Shown here one piece after another: positions 9,116-16,991 of a DNA stretch of 64,000 bases. The DNA comes from Vreelandella zhaodongensis (lineage in GTDB: Bacteria; Pseudomonadota; Gammaproteobacteria; Pseudomonadales; Halomonadaceae): positions 248,001 through 312,000 of the forward strand of contig NZ_JACCDD010000006.1 in assembly GCF_013415115.1 (NCBI RefSeq), written 5' to 3'. Made by a program: the position numbers and the translations under genes. The notes below the pieces were generated by a model. The model had not been told where the DNA came from, made no database searches, and saw only the letters and a program-made list of their open reading frames with translations. Each line of letters begins with the position of its first letter. The first letter of the stretch is position 1.

Positions 9116-10225
9116 ATGCGACATTCATGGTGGGGCGTTGCGTTGTTAGTCGTTTTGGTGGGCATCGTCTATTTGTTGGATTCGGTATTGATGCCGTTTA
9201 TTGCGGGCATGATACTCGCTTATCTGGCAGACCCGCTTGCTAATAAATTTCAAAAATGGGGCATGGGACGCCCATTGGCAGTATCTAGCGTCTTTTTAGT
9301 TCTGTCGCTGATTTTAGCGGTCAGTCTTTTGATTTTAATCCCCCTTATTATTCACCAAACCAAGCAGTTAGGTGAGGTGGTGCCTGGCGTATTTGATTGG
9401 GTTGAGAACGTTTTAGCCCCTCAGGTTTTGGATTGGACAGGTTATGATTTGCGCAACGAACTGGATAATGTACAAGCAACCTTGGCAGAAAACTGGAGAG
9501 ATGCTGGGGGGTATATCGCACAAGCGTTAGGCCAAATCGGGCGCTCTGGCATGGCCTTTGCCACGTGGGTCACCTACGTAGCGCTTATTCCTGTCGTGAC
9601 GTTTTATTTATTGCTGGACTGGAACCGCCTTTTGAACAGTATTATCGACTTGGCTCCTAGGCAGTGGGTGAGCGATATTTCTCGCTTAGCAGGTCGCTGT
9701 GACGACGTATTATCAGCCTTCTTGCGAGGACAGCTGCTCGTGATGCTCTGTTTGGGGGTTATTTATGCGATTGGTTTGACATTAATGGGGCTGAGTTTTG
9801 GATTGCTGATAGGTGTTGTATCTGGGTTGCTCAGCATTGTGCCGTTCTTGGGCTTTATTGTGGGCCTAGGCGTAGCCATGATTGTAGCGCTGTTTCAGTT
9901 TGACTCATTGTGGGCGTTGTTAGGTGTGTTGGCTGTATTCAGCGTTGGGCAAGTCACGGAAAGCGTTGTACTTCAGCCAAAGCTACTCGGCGATAAGATT
10001 GGCTTGCACCCGGTAGCTGTCATTTTTGCTGTGTTAGCCGGTGGTAGCCTCTTTGGGCTGACAGGGGTACTCTTGGCATTACCTTCGGCTGCCGTCATTA
10101 TGGTGCTCCTCAAAGAGCTAAAAGCGCGATATAAAAACAGCACTCTGTACGATGCTGAACAAAGCCAACCTGTACAGCAGCTTGAAAATAGGCTGGGACG
10201 TCACGACGAAAGGGAGTCACCATGA
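9116..10225 (+). CDS. AI-2E family (PerM-like) membrane permease
   Basis: The 369-residue membrane protein has paired hydrophobic segments at the N-terminus, a soluble stretch (about 90–145), and a C-terminal block of five or more helices. The latter contains the family signature PFLGFIVGLGVAMIVALFQF and GQVTESVVLQPKLLGDKIGLHPV. The family (PF01594) includes TqsA, an AI-2 exporter, and Na+/H+ antiporter-like members, so the substrate is open. An AGGAGGG ribosome site precedes the ATG. The stop overlaps the hda start (ATGA), showing translational coupling, a pairing also found in Pseudomonas. Confidence 0.88.
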   Translation: MRHSWWGVALLVVLVGIVYLLDSVLMPFIAGMILAYLADPLANKFQKWGMGRPLAVSSVFLVLSLILAVSLLILIPLIIHQTKQLGEVVPGVFDWVENVLAPQVLDWTGYDLRNELDNVQATLAENWRDAGGYIAQALGQIGRSGMAFATWVTYVALIPVVTFYLLLDWNRLLNSIIDLAPRQWVSDISRLAGRCDDVLSAFLRGQLLVMLCLGVIYAIGLTLMGLSFGLLIGVVSGLLSIVPFLGFIVGLGVAMIVALFQFDSLWALLGVLAVFSVGQVTESVVLQPKLLGDKIGLHPVAVIFAVLAGGSLFGLTGVLLALPSAAVIMVLLKELKARYKNSTLYDAEQSQPVQQLENRLGRHDERESP

Positions 10226-10926
10226 GCCGAGTACCGGCACAGCTACCACTTGGAGTGGGGTTGCGAGATGACGCGACGTTTAATAACTATTACGCTTCAA
10301 CCGCGAATACCCCACTAGTCGAGTATTTGAGCCGGCAGCTTGAACGTAATGCTGAACCCTTTTTATATGTATGGGGGGCGCCTGGGAGTGGTCGCAGCCA
10401 CCTTTTGCAGGCGGCTTGTCATGCGGCCTCGGATGCTGATAAGCGTGCCTTATATCTACCACTAGCTGACCTCGGTCATTTCCCCCCATTAATGCTCGAA
10501 GATATTGAGCGTTTGGATCTTGTAGCGATTGATGATCTTGAATATGTGATAGGGCGTAAGCGCTGGGAAGAGGCGCTGTTTCATGCGTTTAATCGGCTGC
10601 GTGATGCGGGTAAGGCGTTGGTGATCGCTGCCAATACATCTCCGCGCCAGTTGGACGTTGTACTGCCTGATTTGGCATCACGTCTGACGTGGGGGGTGAC
10701 GTTTCATCTACACCCATTGGATGATAATGAGCGTCTGGCGGCGTTGAAGCTGCGTGCCAAGGTAAGGGGAATGCAGCTGCCTGACGATGTCGGGCGTTAC
10801 ATTTTGCACCGCGGCCCACGCGAGCTTGGAGAGCTATGCCGAGCGCTTGAAACACTGGATCAGGCATCGCTTTCAGCAAAGCGTAAGCTGACGATTCCTT
10901 TCGTCAAGTCTGCCCTGACATGGTAA
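10222..10926 (+). CDS. hda: DnaA regulatory inactivator Hda
   Basis: This AAA+ protein works with the DNA-loaded beta clamp to stimulate DnaA-ATP hydrolysis and prevent over-initiation. The clamp-binding motif QLPLGVGL lies at residues 7–14. Walker A is WGAPGSGRSHLLQAA, with the Hda-typical arginine in place of lysine, Walker B is LVAIDDLEYV, and sensor-1 ANTSPRQL follows. The 234-residue length is typical. There is no DNA-binding domain IV, which distinguishes it from DnaA. It is coupled to the upstream permease gene and ends at a terminator. Confidence 0.95.
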   Translation: MSRVPAQLPLGVGLRDDATFNNYYASTANTPLVEYLSRQLERNAEPFLYVWGAPGSGRSHLLQAACHAASDADKRALYLPLADLGHFPPLMLEDIERLDLVAIDDLEYVIGRKRWEEALFHAFNRLRDAGKALVIAANTSPRQLDVVLPDLASRLTWGVTFHLHPLDDNERLAALKLRAKVRGMQLPDDVGRYILHRGPRELGELCRALETLDQASLSAKRKLTIPFVKSALTW

Positions 10927-10960
10927 AACGCCCCCGTCAGTAAACTGACGGAGGCGTTTT
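10925..10960 (+). terminator. Rho-independent terminator after hda
   Basis: AAAACGCCCCCGTCAG and CTGACGGAGGCGTTTT form a long stem with a TAAA loop and one mismatch, immediately at the hda stop. Confidence 0.85.
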
Positions 10961-11025
10961 ATTAACAGAGCGCTGATCAGGACGGCGCTAAACTATTGCA
11001 CTGTTACTTTTATAACGATAGCAGT

Positions 11026-11400
11026 TTAGGCAGTCTTGCTCATTTTGCTAGCGGCTGCTTGAGCCTGCTTAACATTCTCTTCTGTTAGTTTTTGACCTTT
11101 TTGCAAGAAGTCTTGCTGTAGAGCAACAACTTTGTCAGCGTCGCCTTTTACACGCTCAGCCAGTTCTTTAGCAACTTTCTGCTGGCCTTCCATATAGCTA
11201 CGCAGGCCTTCAGCGTCTTTTACGCTCATCAGCTGACGCATTTGTGCAATGCCGTTATCAACGTAGGCTTTGTTAGCATCAAACTGTGCGTTGAGCATTT
11301 TTTCAGAGTAATCGATGCTCAATGTCATGAAAGCGCGTGCAGGCGCCATGAAAAGATTGTCGAATTGCTGAGTCATTTCGTTAGTATTAAATGTTTGCAT
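11026..11400 (-). CDS. Phasin family protein (PHA granule-associated)
   Basis: The 124-residue, helix-rich, Cys-free protein begins MQTFNTNEMTQQFDNLFMAPARAF and ends in K/A-rich amphipathic sequence. This is the pattern of the phasin_2/PhaP family, which coats polyhydroxyalkanoate granules. CAGGAG eight bases before the ATG at 11400 supports this start over the frame opening at 11457. PHA accumulation is well known in halomonads, so the role fits, but no PHA synthase gene is nearby. Phasin-like proteins can also be generic stress or granule chaperones. Confidence 0.8.
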   Translation of the reverse strand: MQTFNTNEMTQQFDNLFMAPARAFMTLSIDYSEKMLNAQFDANKAYVDNGIAQMRQLMSVKDAEGLRSYMEGQQKVAKELAERVKGDADKVVALQQDFLQKGQKLTEENVKQAQAAASKMSKTA

Positions 11401-11693
11401 GGTAAGAACTCCTGTGCCGTTGCTCACTAATTGACCCGTTGAGATTAACAGTGCCATTAGTGTTGGTTGATCAGCGACGGTCTTATTGAGTAATCACCGC
11501 AGCTGATATCTATTCATCTTGCGTTGCAGCATAACAGGGGTTTTTGTGCGGTGCAACATTTCTCTGTTGGCTATTCTCAAAGAAGCCAAGATGCTCGTTA
11601 CCTACCGATATATTTACCTACTGAGTTGTGACGTCTAGTGTGAAGTGTAAGGCAGGTTCTTCAGGGCTTGCAGCAGAAGGAGAGTTAAATTGT

Positions 11694-13064
11694 ATGCGCA
11701 TTGAACAGGATAGTATGGGCACCTTAGAAGTGCCGGAAGAAGCACTTTATGGGGCTCAAACTCAGCGAGCGATCAATAATTTCCCCGTTTCTCACACCGC
11801 AATGCCAACGGCGTTTGTACACGCAGTGGCACGCATCAAGCTGGCGGCGGCGCGTAGTAATTTTCAACTGGGTTTGTTGGATGAACAGCGCGCTAGGGCT
11901 ATCGAGACGGCAGCGACATCCGTCATAGATGGTCATCACAATGACCAGTTTCCCATTGATGTTTTTCAAACGGGGTCTGGGACCTCAACGAATATGAATG
12001 TCAACGAGGTGTTGGCTACGTTAGCAAGCCGCGAGGGCATTGAAGTAACGCCGAATGACCATGTCAATATGGGGCAATCAAGCAATGACGTTATTCCTAC
12101 GGCTATTCATCTTTCTGCAGCCGTTGCGGTCACACAGACGCTTCGACCTGCGTTAGTTGCCCTTCAGGCAACGATTGATCGGCGCGCAGGTGAGTTGAAG
12201 CATGTCGTAAAAACAGGCCGAACTCATCTGATGGATGCCATGCCACTGAGAATGGATCAAGAGTTAGGGGCGTGGTCAAGCCAAGTAGGCCAATCTATCG
12301 AACGCATTGATAGCGCCCTGGAGAGGCTGTGTCGTTTGGCGCAGGGGGGGACCGCCGTTGGGACGGGAATTAATGCGCCTGAAGGGTTTGCCGAATTGAT
12401 GGCTCGGGACTTAAGTCAGCAAACGGGCTTATCCTTTATACCCAACGATAGCTTGTTTGCTAGCTTGGCATCACAAGATGCTGCGGTAGAGCTCTCGGGA
12501 CAGCTAAAAGGTCTTGCTTGTGTTGTCATGAAAATTGCTAATGACCTGCGCTGGATGAATTCAGGGCCACTGGCCGGATTGGGTGAAATAGAGCTTGAGG
12601 CACTGCAGCCGGGTAGCTCGATTATGCCGGGTAAAGTGAACCCGGTGATTCCTGAATCGGCCGCACAGGCAGCGGCGCAGGTGATAGGTTTGGATACGGC
12701 TATTACAGTAGCAGGGCAAAGTGGCAATTTTCAGCTAAACGTTATGTTGCCGCTGATAGCGTCGAACTTACTGACTTCAATTACCTTGATGAGTAATACG
12801 GCGCTATTGTTGGGCGAGCGCGCTATCGCGACATTTAAAGTGCGCGACGGTAATTTGCAGGGGCCGTTGGCGCGTAACCCTATCTTAGTGACTGCATTGA
12901 ACAGTGCTATTGGCTATAACGCGGCTGCCGCCATTGCTAAAAAAGCGTATCAAGCAGGACGGCCGATTATCGACGTTGCCGAAGAGGAAACGGAACTGGA
13001 TCGTGCGACCCTTGAACGTTTACTCGATCCTGCGGTTCTTACCAGGGGAGGTGTGCCGCAGTAA
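11694..13064 (+). CDS. fumC: Class II fumarate hydratase
   Basis: It interconverts fumarate and L-malate in the TCA cycle without an Fe-S cluster. The ATG at 11694 follows AGAAGGAGAG and gives 456 residues; the frame opening at 11628 is probably untranslated leader. Signatures are GSGTSTNMNVNEV, NDHVNMGQSSNDVIPTA, KTGRTHLMDAMPL (catalytic His) and the flexible SS-loop GSSIMPGKVNPVIPE (about 307–321). The VIPE ending resembles the Pseudomonas FumC1 subgroup and aspartases, but the Gly in MPGK favours fumarase. It stands alone as a transcription unit. Confidence 0.92.
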   Translation: MRIEQDSMGTLEVPEEALYGAQTQRAINNFPVSHTAMPTAFVHAVARIKLAAARSNFQLGLLDEQRARAIETAATSVIDGHHNDQFPIDVFQTGSGTSTNMNVNEVLATLASREGIEVTPNDHVNMGQSSNDVIPTAIHLSAAVAVTQTLRPALVALQATIDRRAGELKHVVKTGRTHLMDAMPLRMDQELGAWSSQVGQSIERIDSALERLCRLAQGGTAVGTGINAPEGFAELMARDLSQQTGLSFIPNDSLFASLASQDAAVELSGQLKGLACVVMKIANDLRWMNSGPLAGLGEIELEALQPGSSIMPGKVNPVIPESAAQAAAQVIGLDTAITVAGQSGNFQLNVMLPLIASNLLTSITLMSNTALLLGERAIATFKVRDGNLQGPLARNPILVTALNSAIGYNAAAAIAKKAYQAGRPIIDVAEEETELDRATLERLLDPAVLTRGGVPQ

Positions 13065-13118
13065 TAATGAGACTGGCTTGCTGGAACGGTGATGCCCTGG
13101 TTAGCGTGTAAAAACTAC

Positions 13119-13146
13119 TTGCAATTCAGGTATGAAGCCGTAGAAT
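13119..13146 (+). promoter_or_regulatory. Promoter of the tRNA-Val pair
   Basis: TTGCAA (13119–13124) and TAGAAT (13141–13146) are separated by 16 bases and lie 18 bases before the first tRNA, as expected for a sigma-70 stable-RNA promoter. Confidence 0.65.
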
Positions 13147-13164
13147 ACGCATCCGTTGCACAGC

Positions 13165-13241
13165 AGGACCATAGCTCAGTTGGTTAGAGCGCCACGTTGA
13201 CATCGTGGAGGTCGGCGGTTCAAATCCGCCTGGTCCTACCA
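13165..13241 (+). tRNA. tRNA-Val (anticodon GAC), copy 1
   Basis: The 77 bases fold as a full cloverleaf: acceptor AGGACCA/TGGTCCT, D arm GCTC/GAGC, anticodon stem CCACG/CGTGG with loop TTGACAT, T arm GGCGG/CCGCC with loop TTCAAAT, discriminator A and encoded CCA. The anticodon at 13199–13201 is GAC, reading GUC/GUU valine codons. Confidence 0.97.
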
Positions 13242-13263
13242 GATTTTGCAGCCCGTTTTATTT

Positions 13264-13340
13264 AGGACCATAGCTCAGTTGGTTAGAGCGCCACGTTGAC
13301 ATCGTGGAGGTCGGCGGTTCAAATCCGCCTGGTCCTACCA
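13264..13340 (+). tRNA. tRNA-Val (anticodon GAC), copy 2
   Basis: It is base-for-base identical to the first copy, 22 bases downstream, including the six bases after CCA (GATTTT). It shares the upstream promoter and ends at a strong terminator, so the pair is processed from one precursor. Tandem duplication is the simplest origin. Confidence 0.97.
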
Positions 13341-13346
13341 GATTTT

Positions 13347-13379
13347 AAAAGCCCCATGCTTAGCATGGGGCTTTTTTGT
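13347..13379 (+). terminator. Terminator of the tRNA-Val operon
   Basis: AAAGCCCCATGCT pairs with AGCATGGGGCTTTTTT, a perfect GC-rich stem followed directly by a T run. Confidence 0.92.
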
Positions 13380-13396
13380 TTTGGGAGTCTGCATGA

Positions 13397-13870
13397 TTAC
13401 TCGATTAAGTGGGGTAAATCCGTTTGACGAATAAACGTAGCCACGAATGCCTCAATGCCCGCCTGATCTTCCTGGCTAAAGCGCCCATGCTGCGGGCTAT
13501 CCAAGTCGAGCACTCCCCAGAGGTGGCTGTCAGCCATAATGGGGACGACGAGTTCCGAGCGCGAAGCTGCATCGCAGGCGATATGGTCAGCAATAGTGTG
13601 AACGTCATCAATACGCTGAGTGGCTTGCTGACGAGCGGCGGCTCCGCAAACGCCTTTGCTGAAAGGAATCGGATGACAGGCGGGTTTGCCCTGGAAAGGG
13701 CCAAGACACAGTTGGTTGGGTTGACGGTGAAGATAGAACCCCACCCAATTCAACTCATCTAGTGCATGCTGAATAAAAGCACATGTCTGGGCACAGTTAG
13801 TCAGCCAGTCTCGGGTATCTAGTAGCGAGGCGAGCTGCCGATTTAGTAGCGCATAGTCAACGCGAGGCAT
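13397..13870 (-). CDS. msrC: Free methionine-(R)-sulfoxide reductase (GAF domain)
   Basis: This single GAF-domain enzyme of 157 residues reduces free L-methionine-R-sulfoxide. The three conserved catalytic/resolving cysteines are present: ACHPIPF (C65), GVCGAAA (C75) and HIACDAASRSELVVPI (C99), with the family-typical WGVLDLDSPQHGRF nearby. It lies directly downstream of and in the same direction as metNIQ, with only a hairpin between. Read-through could link methionine/methionine-sulfoxide uptake to its repair, although that link is inference. Confidence 0.9.
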   Translation of the reverse strand: MPRVDYALLNRQLASLLDTRDWLTNCAQTCAFIQHALDELNWVGFYLHRQPNQLCLGPFQGKPACHPIPFSKGVCGAAARQQATQRIDDVHTIADHIACDAASRSELVVPIMADSHLWGVLDLDSPQHGRFSQEDQAGIEAFVATFIRQTDLPHLIE

Positions 13871-13896
13871 ATGAATTCCTCAAAGGTATAAGCACA

Positions 13897-13922
13897 TCAG
13901 GCCAGCCCTAAGGCTGGCCTGA
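13897..13922. terminator. Perfect hairpin between metQ and msrC
   Basis: TCAGGCCAGCC and GGCTGGCCTGA form an 11-bp perfect stem with a CTAA loop. No U-tract follows on either strand, so it may stabilise the metQ 3' end or terminate only partly. Confidence 0.5.
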
Positions 13923-13949
13923 CTAAGGTTAACGGGCTTTTAGGACGGT

Positions 13950-14741
13950 TTATTCAATCCAGCCTGGCACTGCGCCACCCTTGAAGAGTTCTTCTGCTTT
14001 TTCGATGACTTCATCTCGCTGGTAGGCACTAACCAGTTGGCGGATGTCTTCACGCTCTTCGTCGCCGCCACGTACCGCAATTAGGTTGACATAGGGAGAC
14101 TCAGGGCCTTCTTTGATTAGCGCATCATCAAGGCTGAGGCCAGCAGGCTGGGCAAAGGTGTTGTTGATGAACGCCATGTCCACATCGGGCAGTACGCGCG
14201 GCAGTTGGGCTGCTTCAATTTCACGGAAGCGGAAGTTGCGAGGATTGTCTGCGATGTCGATGGGGGTTGCTTCTAAATTGCTTGGATCATTGAGTGTGAT
14301 CAGGCCCTTGTTGTGCATCAGAATTAGCGCACGGCCTTCGTTGGAAGGGTCATTGGGCAGAGCAATTTGCGCGCCATCGGGCAGTTCTTCGATGCTGTCG
14401 TATTTCTCGGAGTATGCGCCGATCGGGTAAACAAAGGTGCGGCCAGCAATTGCAAGATCGTAGCCGCGATCGTTGACCATGGCCTGTAGATAAGGTTCGT
14501 GTTGGTAAGCGTTGGCATCCAAGCTGCCATCGGCAAGCGCTGCGTTCGGCGTGACGTAGTCGGTGAACTCAATAATCTCGACGTTTAGGTCGTACTCTGC
14601 TTTGGCTATGCGAACAGCTACTTCCATGACCTCGGTTTCAGGGCCTGCCACAGTGCCTACTTTAATGGTGCGTGTGTCTGCGTTGGCAACGTTAACTGCA
14701 AGTGCTAGGGCCGTAAGGCTGCCGATAATTAATTTATGCAT
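13950..14741 (-). CDS. metQ: MetQ-family methionine-binding periplasmic protein
   Basis: This is the NLPA/MetQ substrate-binding protein of the D/L-methionine ABC importer, 263 residues. Typical segments are TIKVGTVAGPETEVMEVA, VEIIEFTDYVTPNAALADGSLDANAYQH and VDMAFINNTFA. The N-terminus MHKLIIGSLTALALAVNVANADT reads as an ordinary signal peptide with cleavage near ANA/DT. There is no lipobox cysteine, whereas E. coli MetQ is a lipoprotein, so this one should be soluble in the periplasm. It is the last gene of metNIQ, separated from metI by 114 bases. Confidence 0.93.
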   Translation of the reverse strand: MHKLIIGSLTALALAVNVANADTRTIKVGTVAGPETEVMEVAVRIAKAEYDLNVEIIEFTDYVTPNAALADGSLDANAYQHEPYLQAMVNDRGYDLAIAGRTFVYPIGAYSEKYDSIEELPDGAQIALPNDPSNEGRALILMHNKGLITLNDPSNLEATPIDIADNPRNFRFREIEAAQLPRVLPDVDMAFINNTFAQPAGLSLDDALIKEGPESPYVNLIAVRGGDEEREDIRQLVSAYQRDEVIEKAEELFKGGAVPGWIE

Positions 14742-14855
14742 GGTGTTACTCCGATAGCGTAGTGGAACGTCAGCACAATTGTATGGGAATAAGAAAATAA
14801 ATTCTAATGCGTTTTAGTTATATTCGGCTATGCCGATAAAAGCCGTAGGCTATCA

Positions 14856-15509
14856 TCACTTGCGATCACTTTTGCGCACCAAATAGTCACCTAAGCTTTG
14901 GAAGCCTTGAACCATGACTACTAGAATAACCACAGTAATCAACATAATGGTGGGGTTGAAGCGGTTATAACCATAGCGAATCCCCAGATCGCCGAGACCG
15001 CCACCGCCTACCGCTCCCGCCATAGCAGAGTAACTGACAAGCGTTACCAGGGTGATCGTTAGGCCTGTGATAATGCCGCCCCGCGCTTCTGGAATTAGCA
15101 CCTTGGTAATGATTTGCCAAGGCGTGGCGCCCATAGACTGAGCTGATTCAATTAGCCCTGGTGATATCTCATTGAGTGCACCTTCAATAAGGCGTGCAAC
15201 AAATGGAATGGCGGCAATGGTTAATGGTACTGATGCTGCATTAATGCCTATAGAGGTGCCGACCAGCATGCGGGTGAATGGGATGATGGCGACCATCAAA
15301 ATGATAAAAGGAATTGAGCGGCCAATGTTGGTGATAATGCCAAGCACTTGGTTGAGCACCGGCATTGCCAGAACTTGGCGGGGACGCGTGACATATAGCA
15401 TTACCCCAAGCGGCAAACCGACCAGCGTGGCAATAACACCTGATATGGAGACCATATAAAGGGTATCCAGCGTGGCCTGTAAAATAAGATTAAACATCGC
15501 GCTGGACAT
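14856..15509 (-). CDS. metI: Methionine ABC transporter permease
   Basis: The integral membrane subunit (217 residues) has about five transmembrane segments. The ABC-permease EAA loop reads ESAQSMGATPWQIITKVLIPEARGGII, the site that contacts MetN. GAGGT eight bases upstream favours the ATG at 15509. The gene overlaps the 3' end of metN by 20 bases. The downstream 114-base gap before metQ contains short stem-loops that could allow different expression levels of the binding protein. Confidence 0.94.
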   Translation of the reverse strand: MSSAMFNLILQATLDTLYMVSISGVIATLVGLPLGVMLYVTRPRQVLAMPVLNQVLGIITNIGRSIPFIILMVAIIPFTRMLVGTSIGINAASVPLTIAAIPFVARLIEGALNEISPGLIESAQSMGATPWQIITKVLIPEARGGIITGLTITLVTLVSYSAMAGAVGGGGLGDLGIRYGYNRFNPTIMLITVVILVVMVQGFQSLGDYLVRKSDRK

Positions 15510-16533
15510 GACCAAGTACCTCGACTTGTAAGTGATGTGCTTCTAAATAAGACATGGCTTCTTGGGTTTGGGCGGGTGTGCCTAGCAGTTCGGCAATCAT
15601 CAGCCCTAGCGTGCGGTCTTGAATAGATTCGACTTTTGCCTGAAGGATGCTGACATCAACGCTGCATTCCCGCGCCAGTCGGGATATAAGTGGCGTAGAT
15701 ACAGCATCGCCAGAGAACGTGAGCCTAACGACGGGGTGGGTATGCTCGCCCGGAGTATCGCTTAGGCGCTCGATGAGTTCTTTAGGCGGACTTAGCTGTA
15801 AAAAGTCATTCAAAAATTCTCTGCCTAACTGAGTGCAGGGAGCAGTGAAGAAGTCGCCTACCTCGGCATCTTCCACTAGCTTTCCATCAGATATCAGGCT
15901 GACCCGATGGCAAATAGATTTCACTACTTCCATCTCATGGGTAATGAGCAAAATGGTAATGCCAAGCTGTTGATTAATCTCTCTTAACAACTCAAGAATA
16001 GAGCTGGTGGTTTGTGGGTCGAGTGCCGAGGTAGCTTCATCGCACAGCAAAACGTTAGGCTTGCTGGCTAGCGCTCGGGCAATCGCGACGCGCTGCTTTT
16101 GCCCACCGGAAAGCTGAGCTGGGTACTGCTTGGCTTTGTCCGAAAGACCAACCATCTCTAATAATGGTAAGACACGCGTTTTGATTGCCTTACGGTCTTC
16201 TCCCATTAATTCAAGAGGAAGCGCAACATTATCAAATACCGTGCGTGTGGTTAGCAGGTTGAAGTGCTGAAATATCATGCCAATACGGTGGCGGGCGCGG
16301 TTTAATTCGTGGCGGCTAAGATGCGTCATTTCCTGGCCGTCTACCGTAACGCTGCCACTGCTTGGCCGTTCGAGCAGGTTAACGCAGCGAATCAACGTTG
16401 ATTTGCCTGCGCCTGATAGACCGATAACGCCGTGAATAGCGCCTTTGGGGACTGTTAAATTAACGTCTTTCAGGGCATGAACGGCGTTGCTGCCGGTGCC
16501 ATAGGTTTTACTAACGTTGCTAAGTTCAATCAT
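15490..16533 (-). CDS. metN: Methionine ABC transporter ATP-binding protein
   Basis: The start at 16533 (MIELSNVSKTYG…) gives 347 residues, matching E. coli MetN; the frame upstream to 16638 runs through the riboswitch terminator and is untranslated leader. Walker A is GLSGAGKSTLIRC, the signature is LSGGQKQRVAIARAL, Walker B is VLLCDEATSALD, and the switch His is in LLITHEM. A C-terminal NIL/ACT-like domain (from about 270, VVRLTFSGDAVSTPLIS…) binds methionine and inhibits transport when it is abundant. Transcription is probably controlled by the SAM-II element upstream. Confidence 0.95.
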   Translation of the reverse strand: MIELSNVSKTYGTGSNAVHALKDVNLTVPKGAIHGVIGLSGAGKSTLIRCVNLLERPSSGSVTVDGQEMTHLSRHELNRARHRIGMIFQHFNLLTTRTVFDNVALPLELMGEDRKAIKTRVLPLLEMVGLSDKAKQYPAQLSGGQKQRVAIARALASKPNVLLCDEATSALDPQTTSSILELLREINQQLGITILLITHEMEVVKSICHRVSLISDGKLVEDAEVGDFFTAPCTQLGREFLNDFLQLSPPKELIERLSDTPGEHTHPVVRLTFSGDAVSTPLISRLARECSVDVSILQAKVESIQDRTLGLMIAELLGTPAQTQEAMSYLEAHHLQVEVLGHVQRDV

Positions 16534-16594
16534 AGCGTCTGCCTTAATAGTAGGCCGAAGACGGAGTGCGAGGGGGCAAGCGTAGGGCGGGAAA

Positions 16595-16624
16595 CAAAAA
16601 AAAGACCACCCTTGCGGGTGGCCA
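16595..16624 (-). terminator. Intrinsic terminator in the metN leader (riboswitch expression platform)
   Basis: On the minus strand GGCCACCC pairs with GGGTGGTC (one G·U) around a GCAA loop and is followed by eight T. It ends about 60 bases before the metN start codon, within the leader, so it is an attenuator. Its left arm CCACCC can alternatively pair with the GGGTG at the end of the SAM-II element. Confidence 0.85.
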
Positions 16625-16637
16625 TCAACGCTGGACA

Positions 16638-16708
16638 CACCCTTTTAGCTGCACTTCACCAAACGATTAGTTTGGTGGACGCCCGCAATCTGGGTACAAA
16701 TCGGCGTC
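16638..16708 (-). promoter_or_regulatory. SAM-II-type riboswitch upstream of metNIQ
   Basis: On the minus strand, helix P1 is GACGCC (16703–16708) with GGCGTC (16678–16683). Its loop contains GATTTGTACCCAGATTGC. After P1 there is an inserted perfect 8-bp hairpin (16657–16677, CACCAAAC/GTTTGGTG), then the 3' strand AAGTGCAGCTAAAAGGG. That strand can form the class-typical pseudoknot with the loop (TGC with GCA; ACCC with GGGT). The loop form, the AGCTAAAAGGG strand and the pseudoknot match SAM-II (SAM_alpha) as I know it. It lies between a strong promoter and an attenuator on a methionine import operon. Confidence 0.8.
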
Positions 16709-16725
16709 ATTACATTTGCGGCAAA

Positions 16726-16754
16726 AGTCTAAAGAGTGGGCAGCGACTTGTCAA
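16726..16754 (-). promoter_or_regulatory. Sigma-70 promoter of metNIQ
   Basis: On the minus strand TTGACA (16749–16754), a 17-base spacer and TAGACT (16726–16731). Transcription would begin near 16719, just before the riboswitch, leaving a leader of about 185 bases. Confidence 0.75.
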
Positions 16755-16991
16755 TTGCAACCGTCCTATTTCATGTTCTTAGGTGTTTTAATAGGTTTAT
16801 TTTCTTTTTACATGATTTCTTTTAGTGGTTAATGCTGCAAGTGCTGTTTTTTTAACGCAGTTTACAGAAAAAAGTGGTTCTGCATGCCGCAGCTGCTTTG
16901 TGGCTGCACAAGGTTGGCGCATTAGTAGTAAGCTTGCACACGATTTTAAGCTCTTGTTTAGCATTTATCCGCGATAAAAGGGGAAAGCGAT

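Noticed and set aside
13165..13340. The tRNA pair as a phage attachment site or integrated element boundary
   Set aside because: Both tRNAs are complete and adjacent, with a shared promoter and terminator, and no integrase or foreign cargo lies nearby.
16534..16638. Longer N-terminus for MetN
   Set aside because: It would be translated through the leader terminator; the ATG at 16533 gives the normal family length.
16755..16991. Possible FMN riboswitch upstream of ribE
   Set aside because: None of the conserved RFN-element blocks (AGGGGCGGGGTGAAATTCCC-like) are present.
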